A DNA stretch of 64,000 nt from Geomonas agri. GTDB taxonomy: Bacteria; Desulfobacterota; Desulfuromonadia; Geobacterales; Geobacteraceae. Below the pieces are notes generated by a model that saw only the letters and a list, made by a program, of their open reading frames with translations, searched no databases and was not told where the DNA came from. Positions 59,048-64,000 of the stretch are shown here, piece by piece. The translations under genes and the position numbers were made by a program. The first letter of the stretch is position 1. Every line of letters starts with the position of its first letter. Where the stretch lies: contig NZ_JAINZO010000002.1 of assembly GCF_020179605.1 (NCBI RefSeq), forward strand, positions 248,001 to 312,000. The letters are read 5' to 3'.

Positions 59048-59866
59048 TTAGAACAGTCTGAGGACTGCCTGAGCTGCCTGAGAAGACATGGAGAGCGAGG
59101 TGGTGCCCAAGCTCTGACGGGTCTGCAGCATCAGCATGTTGGCACCTTCCTGGTTCATATCGGCCAGGGTCAGGTTGTCAGCACCGGTTTGCAGGGTGTT
59201 GATCATGGAGTCGGTGAAGTTCTGACGGGTCGTGATGATGTTCAGGTTTGCCGCCAGGGTCTGGGTGTTCGACCTGAGAGTCGAGATCGCGGTATCCATC
59301 TTCGCCGTGTCGGTGGTGATGTCCGAGTTGGTTGACCAGCTGCTGCTGGCCGGAGAGAGGCTCAGACCGCTTGCGTTCCCCAGGAAGCCAACAACGTTCA
59401 GGTTGGAGCTCGCATCTTCGTTGAAGTTGACGGTCAGGGTGTTGGTGGAGCTCAGCAGGTTAAGGCCGCGGTAACCGGAGTCGGAGGAGATGTTGTTGAC
59501 CTGGCTGCGGATGGTGTCGTACTGGGTTGCCAGTTTCGACCTGGTAGCGGTGTCGCTGGTCGACAGAGCCGACTGGGCGATACCTTTAGCAGCGTTGATC
59601 AGACCGGTGATAGCGGTGATACCTGCGTTGGCTGCCGAAACCGTCTGAACCGCCTCGGACATGCCGTCCTTGCGGTCAGCAAGGTCGCTGGCACGCTGGT
59701 TTGCGTTCTGGGCTGCGAAGTAGTTGGTCGGGTTGTCCAGAGCGCTGTTGACCTGCTTGCCAGAGGAAAGCCTCTGCTGGGTCCTGTTCAGGAGCTGGCT
59801 GGTCTGTTGGAGGTTGAGAAGGTTGGTCCTCATGCCTGCGGTGAGAGAGATGTCGCTAGTTGCCAT
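59048..59866 (-). CDS. fliC: Flagellin, short form
   Basis: 272 residues. The start at 59866 has AGGAG seven bases upstream; an earlier in-frame start at 59950 adds residues that do not fit flagellin. The conserved D0/D1 helices are intact at the N terminus (ISLTAGMRTNLLNLQQ, LSSGKQVNSALDNPTNYF) and C terminus (ITTRQNFTDSMINTLQTGADN cited around residues 210-230, ending VLRLF). The centre (about 135-190) is short and rich in Ser, Thr and Asn (SSTNTLTVNF, SPASSSWSTNSD), so outer D2/D3 domains are lacking and many hydroxyl acceptors are exposed. The N-terminal pattern is of the type I know from alphaproteobacterial flagellins. Confidence 0.96.
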   Translation of the reverse strand: MATSDISLTAGMRTNLLNLQQTSQLLNRTQQRLSSGKQVNSALDNPTNYFAAQNANQRASDLADRKDGMSEAVQTVSAANAGITAITGLINAAKGIAQSALSTSDTATRSKLATQYDTIRSQVNNISSDSGYRGLNLLSSTNTLTVNFNEDASSNLNVVGFLGNASGLSLSPASSSWSTNSDITTDTAKMDTAISTLRSNTQTLAANLNIITTRQNFTDSMINTLQTGADNLTLADMNQEGANMLMLQTRQSLGTTSLSMSSQAAQAVLRLF

Positions 59867-59892
59867 GGTACTTCTCCTTTTCTGGGTGTTTG

Positions 59893-59908
59893 CCGGCATT
59901 CTTGCCGG
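59893..59908 (-). other. Hairpin in the flagellin 5' leader
   Basis: CCGGCA, loop of four, TGCCGG: a perfect 6-bp stem 27 bases upstream of the flagellin ATG inside a leader of about 150 bases. A FlbT-type regulator could act here. Confidence 0.4.
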
Positions 59909-60021
59909 GTTGAAAACCGTGTCGATACTGTCTTCTTCAGTGTCGGGCATCCTGCCCTACGGCGAGTAACTGATGAATTTCACCCCCTCATCGCCGGCGC
60001 GTCCTGCGCGTTTGTAAAGAA

Positions 60022-60049
60022 TATCGACACGGCGGGCCCAAAACTTTAA
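60022..60049 (-). promoter_or_regulatory. FliA (sigma-28) promoter of flagellin
   Basis: Minus strand: perfect -35 TAAAGTTT (60049-60042), 12-base spacer, -10 GTCGATAT (60029-60022; consensus GCCGATAA). It lies about 150 bases upstream of the flagellin ATG. Confidence 0.85.
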
Positions 60050-60084
60050 CGGAAAAGCACCACCTTACGATTATTTTTGTCAAA

Positions 60085-63057
60085 TTATTGGCAGCTCAAT
60101 CTCTCTTCCAGGGCGGCGCGGATGCGGCGCATCACGCCGGGCCAGGCGCCTGGGCGCTCCTGCCTGAAGATACGCATGGTGGGATACCAGGGGGAATCCT
60201 CGCGCTCGGCAAACCAGCGCCAGTCGCAGGAGTAGGGCAACAGAAGCCAGACCGGCATCCCCATGCCGCCGGCCAGGTGCGCGGCCGCGGTGTCCACGGT
60301 GATGAGCAGATCGAGCCCGGCCAGGATGGCGGCGCTGTCGCCGAAATCCTGGATCTGCGGCGCGAGGTCGATGGCGGGAAGTACCTCGAGGTCAGGGGCT
60401 TCGCCCAGCTGCAGAGAATAAAAGAGCACACCAGGCATATCGGCAAGAGTGCCCAAATGCTTGAAAGGGCAGGCGCGATTCTTGGGCAGCGGCCCGCCGC
60501 GCCACACCAGCCCGACCTTGAGCGTAGCCCCCTCCTCGAGCATGAGGCTCCAGAGGGTGGCGCGCCGCTCCTCAGGAAAGAGATAGGGGTGCCAGGGGGG
60601 CATGTTGTCCAGGGTGGTGCCGAACAGGTGCGGCAGGGAAATGAGCTGGACCTGGTAGTCGCACGCCGGGAGCTGGTCCGCCGGGCCGCAGACCGTCGCG
60701 GCACCGGGAACGCGCGCCAAGAGCGGCTTGAGCGCCGGGATCTGGCAGCGAACTACCACCCTCCCCCCGCGCTGCGCCACTAGCGGAGCATAGCGGATGA
60801 ACTGCAGCGTGTCGCCCAGCCCCTGCTCGCACTGCAGCAGGATGGTGCGCCCGGAAAGTTCTTCGCCGCGCCACACCGGTACGGCGAGTTCCGGCTCGCA
60901 CCCCGCCAGGCGCCACTGGTACTCGCGCCACCCCTCTTGAAAATCCCCCACCGACAAAAGGCTCAAGGCGAGGTTCCAGTGCGCCTCAGGGTGATCGGGC
61001 GCCAGGCGCAACAGTTCCCGGTAGGTAGCGATGGCCTGTTGCGGCTGCATCAGGTCCTGGTAGGCGGTGCCCAGGTTTATGCGGGCCTCCAGGTAGCCGG
61101 GGTCGAGCGCGATGGCGCGCAGGTACAGCTCCACCGCCTGCGCCGGCTGTTCCAGCACCTGCAGACAGGAGCCCAGGTTCGCGTAGGCGGGAAGGTAGCC
61201 CGGGTTCAGCTCGACGGCGCGCCGAAAGAGGGGCTCGGCGGCGGCGTGCTCGGCGCGGCCAACCAAAAGCGTCCCGAGGTTGTTGTAGGCGTCGGCGAGG
61301 GCCGGCTTCAGCTCCATGGCGCGCCGGTAGCTTGCCTCGGCCGCGACCACGAGCCCCTGGTCCTGCAGCGCGAGCCCGAGGTTGTTGTGGACCTCGGCGC
61401 AGTCGGGTAGCCGGGACAAGAGGGCGCGGTAGAGCCTCACCGCCCCGTCGAGATCCCCCTCACCCCTCAGCCGGTTCGCCTCCCGGAACAGGAGGTTCGG
61501 GTCCTGGAGCGACGCCTCGGGGAGGGGCGTAATCTGGCGCACCACCGCCTCGATGACCGGCTGCCACTGTCCCGGGGCCGGCTGGCGGTGCAGGGTGACG
61601 CTCGGATACCAGGGCGAGTCGGCGCGGCCGTAGAGCCAGCGCCAGTCGCAGGAGAAGGGAAGCAGCAGGTGAACCGGCTTGCCCATGGCGGCGGCGAGGT
61701 GGGCCACCGCGGTGTCCACCGAAACCACCAAGTCGAGGTTGTCGATGAGGGCGGCGGTGTGCGTGAAGTCCTTGAGGTCGGCAGTCAGGTCGACGAGGGT
61801 GTCGGCACCGGACAGCAGTGCCACGTCCTCGGGGGCCGCGCCCAGTTGCAGGTTGTACAGGGTCACCCCGGGCACGGATGCCAAGGGAGCCAGGGCCTGC
61901 GCCGCAAGCGAGCGGTAGCGGTCCCTCTTGTAGCCGACACTGCCGGCCCAGACCACGCCGACCTTGAGTCCCGCCGCCGGCGCCACCTTTTGGCGCCACT
62001 CATCGCCCAGTGCGGCGTCCGTCTTGAGCGGCGGCGATTGCGGCGGGATGGAGTCGAGGGTGGTGCCCAGCAGGTGCGGCAGGCTCATGAGATAGGTGTA
62101 GCTGTCGAAGGGGGGCGGAGCGTCGCCGGCGGCAAAGAGAGCGATGGCGTCTCCCTGCGCGGCGAAAAGCGGCAAAAGCTCGCGGCGGCACTCGAGCACC
62201 ACCTTTTCCCCGCGCCACGCCAGCAACTGCGCGTAGCGGTAGAACTGGATGGCGTCGCCGAACCCCTGCTCGGCCCGGACCAGGAGCGTGCGGCCGTTCA
62301 AAGGGGATCCGTCCCACATCTGCCGTCCCATGAAGGCGGGATCGAAGCCGCCGGCGGGGGCCTTCAGCCGCCACTGGTACTCGCGCCACCCCTCCCGGTA
62401 GTCGCCGAGGGCGAGCAGGGCGAGGGCGAGGTTCCAGTGGGCGTCGACGCTGTTAGGATCGAGCGCCAGGGCCACGCGCAGGGACGCCAGCGCATCGTCG
62501 AACTGGTTCAGGGCAAGCAGCGAGCCGCCGAGATTCACCCACCCTTTCAGGTGATCCGGCTGCAGTTCCACCACCTTCCGGTAGCACTGCACCGCCCCCT
62601 GCCACTCTCCCTGGGCGCGCAGGGCGTGCCCGAGGTGGTAATAGGCGTTGGCGTAGCCGGGATCAAGCGCGATGGCGTCGCAGAAGCGGGCCACGGCCGC
62701 ATTCAGTTGCCCCTGCTTCAAGAGCGTGTTGCCTAAGTTGCCCATGGCCTCCGGGTAGTCGGCTTTCAGTTCCAGGGCGGTGCGGTAACACTGCTCCGCC
62801 TCGTCGATCCGCCCCAGGTCCTCGAGGATCACGCCCAGGTTGTTGTGTAGCTCGGCCTGCGCCGGGTCGAGGGCTAGGGCCCGGGAGAAGGCATCCAAAG
62901 CCTGCTGCTGTCGCCCTAAAATACGCGCCAGGGCGCCCGAAAGGGTGAGCAGGTCCACGTCGTCCGGCGTCTCCCGCAGGAGTTCCCGGCACAACTCGTC
63001 CGCCCGCTCGACCCGGTTTTCGGCCAGGGTCCGTTTCAGTTCATCGCGGTTTTGCAT
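60085..63057 (-). CDS. Duplicated TPR-GT9-like glycosyltransferase
   Basis: 990 residues built as two copies of TPR block plus transferase-like domain: TPR 1-225, domain 255-485, TPR 490-700, domain 735-985. Each domain contains an (E/A)EQG(F/L)GD(A/T)(I/L)QF motif, a Walker-like VGVVWAGS / VGLVWRGG, and near the end SVDTAVAHLAAAMGKP or TVDTAAAHLAGGMGMP followed by SCDWRW and DSPWYP. These fit the heptosyltransferase-like GT9 group found fused to TPRs. The donor and acceptor are unknown; a protein acceptor is plausible because of the TPRs. It starts three bases after the upstream gene's stop codon, so the two are one operon. Confidence 0.88.
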   Translation of the reverse strand: MQNRDELKRTLAENRVERADELCRELLRETPDDVDLLTLSGALARILGRQQQALDAFSRALALDPAQAELHNNLGVILEDLGRIDEAEQCYRTALELKADYPEAMGNLGNTLLKQGQLNAAVARFCDAIALDPGYANAYYHLGHALRAQGEWQGAVQCYRKVVELQPDHLKGWVNLGGSLLALNQFDDALASLRVALALDPNSVDAHWNLALALLALGDYREGWREYQWRLKAPAGGFDPAFMGRQMWDGSPLNGRTLLVRAEQGFGDAIQFYRYAQLLAWRGEKVVLECRRELLPLFAAQGDAIALFAAGDAPPPFDSYTYLMSLPHLLGTTLDSIPPQSPPLKTDAALGDEWRQKVAPAAGLKVGVVWAGSVGYKRDRYRSLAAQALAPLASVPGVTLYNLQLGAAPEDVALLSGADTLVDLTADLKDFTHTAALIDNLDLVVSVDTAVAHLAAAMGKPVHLLLPFSCDWRWLYGRADSPWYPSVTLHRQPAPGQWQPVIEAVVRQITPLPEASLQDPNLLFREANRLRGEGDLDGAVRLYRALLSRLPDCAEVHNNLGLALQDQGLVVAAEASYRRAMELKPALADAYNNLGTLLVGRAEHAAAEPLFRRAVELNPGYLPAYANLGSCLQVLEQPAQAVELYLRAIALDPGYLEARINLGTAYQDLMQPQQAIATYRELLRLAPDHPEAHWNLALSLLSVGDFQEGWREYQWRLAGCEPELAVPVWRGEELSGRTILLQCEQGLGDTLQFIRYAPLVAQRGGRVVVRCQIPALKPLLARVPGAATVCGPADQLPACDYQVQLISLPHLFGTTLDNMPPWHPYLFPEERRATLWSLMLEEGATLKVGLVWRGGPLPKNRACPFKHLGTLADMPGVLFYSLQLGEAPDLEVLPAIDLAPQIQDFGDSAAILAGLDLLITVDTAAAHLAGGMGMPVWLLLPYSCDWRWFAEREDSPWYPTMRIFRQERPGAWPGVMRRIRAALEERLSCQ

Positions 63058-63060
63058 CTA

Positions 63061-64000
63061 CTATCGATCTCCTTTGGCACGGACCAGCAGTACCAGCTGC
63101 TGTGCCACCCGCTCCACCACCTCGCCCCAATCACCGCGGCGGCGCTGGCGGAACAGCCGGGCGGTCGGGTACCACGGGGAATCCTCCCGCTCCATCAGCC
63201 AGCGCCAGTCGCACGCCATGGGCAACAGCACCCAGACCGGCACGCCCAGCCCCCCGGCCAGGTGCGCTACGGCGGTGTCGGCCGAGATGACCAGGTCGAG
63301 CTGGCTCAGGATGGCGGCGGTATCGGCGAAGCTCTTGATGCCGGCGCCCAAGTCGGTAAGCTCCATCCCCGGCGGCGGGGTGGCCGCCTGCTCCGCACCG
63401 TCCCCTACCTGGAGCGCACAGAAGCGAGCCCCGGTGACCCGCGCCAGCGGCGCAAAGAGCGAGAGGGTGAGCGAGCGTTTCAGGTCGTCCTTGTAGGTCT
63501 TCCTGCCGGCCCAGACCAGCCCGACCAGTACCCCCTCAGCCGGCAGCGCGCCCTTCCAACGCTCCACCAAGGCAGGGTCGGCGGCGAGATAGGGCACGGC
63601 GGCTGGGATAGAGTCGAGGAGCGTGCCGCACAGGTACGGCAGGCTCATGAGCGACGCGTGGCAGTCAAAGTCGGGGAACGGCTCGCCGCGCACCAGCACC
63701 CGCGCGACACCCGGCACCGTGGTGAGCACCGGCGCTATAGGCTTCGCCTGGCACTGCACCAGTACCGTCGCTCCCTGCGCCGCCAAAACCGGCGCGTAGC
63801 GCACGAACTGCAAGGTGTCGCCGAAGCCCTGCTCGGCGTGGAGCAGGATGGTCCTTCCCTGCAGGGAAGAGCCGTCCCAAAGCGGCTGCGGCAGGTCCAG
63901 GCGCGGGATCGGATCGACCTTCTCAAAGCGCTGTTCGTACCCTCGCCATCCTTCACGGTACTCGCCGAGCTGCAGTTGTACCAAGGCGAGGTTCCAGCGC
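63061..64000 (-). CDS. TPR-GT9-like glycosyltransferase (N-terminal part beyond window)
   Basis: Only the C-terminal 313 residues are inside. The frame is open to the last base (RWNLALVQLQLGEYREGW), the usual last TPR before the transferase domain, so the start lies beyond the window. The domain repeats the motifs of its downstream neighbour: AEQGFGDTLQF, VGLVWAGRKTYKDD, SADTAVAHLAGGLGVP, ACDWRW and DSPWYP. It is the third copy of this domain in tandem and the first gene of the pair in the direction of transcription. Confidence 0.87.
   Translation of the reverse strand, partial: RWNLALVQLQLGEYREGWRGYEQRFEKVDPIPRLDLPQPLWDGSSLQGRTILLHAEQGFGDTLQFVRYAPVLAAQGATVLVQCQAKPIAPVLTTVPGVARVLVRGEPFPDFDCHASLMSLPYLCGTLLDSIPAAVPYLAADPALVERWKGALPAEGVLVGLVWAGRKTYKDDLKRSLTLSLFAPLARVTGARFCALQVGDGAEQAATPPPGMELTDLGAGIKSFADTAAILSQLDLVISADTAVAHLAGGLGVPVWVLLPMACDWRWLMEREDSPWYPTARLFRQRRRGDWGEVVERVAQQLVLLVRAKGDR

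Overview
The window looks like a chromosomal segment of a GC-rich deltaproteobacterial-type anaerobe, most likely Geobacterales (Geobacter, Geomonas or Citrifermentans). The support is gene content and order recalled from that group (a rho to hisE run next to rpsU-yqeY-cvpA-dnaG-rpoD), the many TPR-glycosyltransferase fusions, and strong G/C third-position bias. No 16S gene or other direct taxonomic marker is present.

Region 1 (1-10 kb) is mixed housekeeping: a YifB/ComM ATPase cut by the window edge, trxB, an outer-membrane beta-barrel candidate, a CDF metal exporter with a His-rich tail, threonine ammonia-lyase, recQ, a TIGR04282-type transferase, and folE2 plus queC (entry to and nitrile-forming step of queuosine synthesis). 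Region 2 (10-15.2 kb) is a macromolecular-synthesis operon, rpsU-yqeY-cvpA-dnaG-rpoD, with a clear sigma-70 promoter and a terminator after rpoD. Region 3 (15.2-28 kb) is a long leftward run: rho, rpmE, thyX, a DUF1385 membrane protein, prfA, prmC, murA, then hisG-D-B-H-A-F-E. Nearly every gap among the his genes holds a GC-rich palindromic repeat. Region 4 (28-31.4 kb) has a stand-alone GGQ release-factor-like protein, a metallophosphoesterase, a cytidylate-kinase-like protein and a DMT permease.

Region 5 (31.7-64 kb) is the remarkable part: a glycosylation island wrapped around a flagellin locus. On the + strand lie a GT2-TPR protein, a TPR/Ig-like protein, an asparagine synthetase, a methyltransferase-GT4 fusion, a 2494-residue protein with about seven catalytic domains, a GT2 protein, a 1294-residue GT2/TPR triple fusion, an O-GlcNAc-transferase-like (GT41) protein with an apparent GT23-like second enzyme, and a second GT41 protein. 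On the - strand lie flagellin, an unknown coiled-coil protein, flbT and flaF, and then two TPR-GT9-type proteins. The flagellin has a near-perfect FliA (sigma-28) promoter, and the TPR/Ig-like protein 26 kb away has a second one with the same spacer length. Sigma-54-type promoter matches precede the first glycosyltransferase gene and asnB. I infer an island that O-glycosylates flagellin and is timed with flagellar assembly; the flagellin, FlbT and FlaF resemble alphaproteobacterial types. No tRNA, rRNA, CRISPR array, insertion sequence or prophage was recognised.
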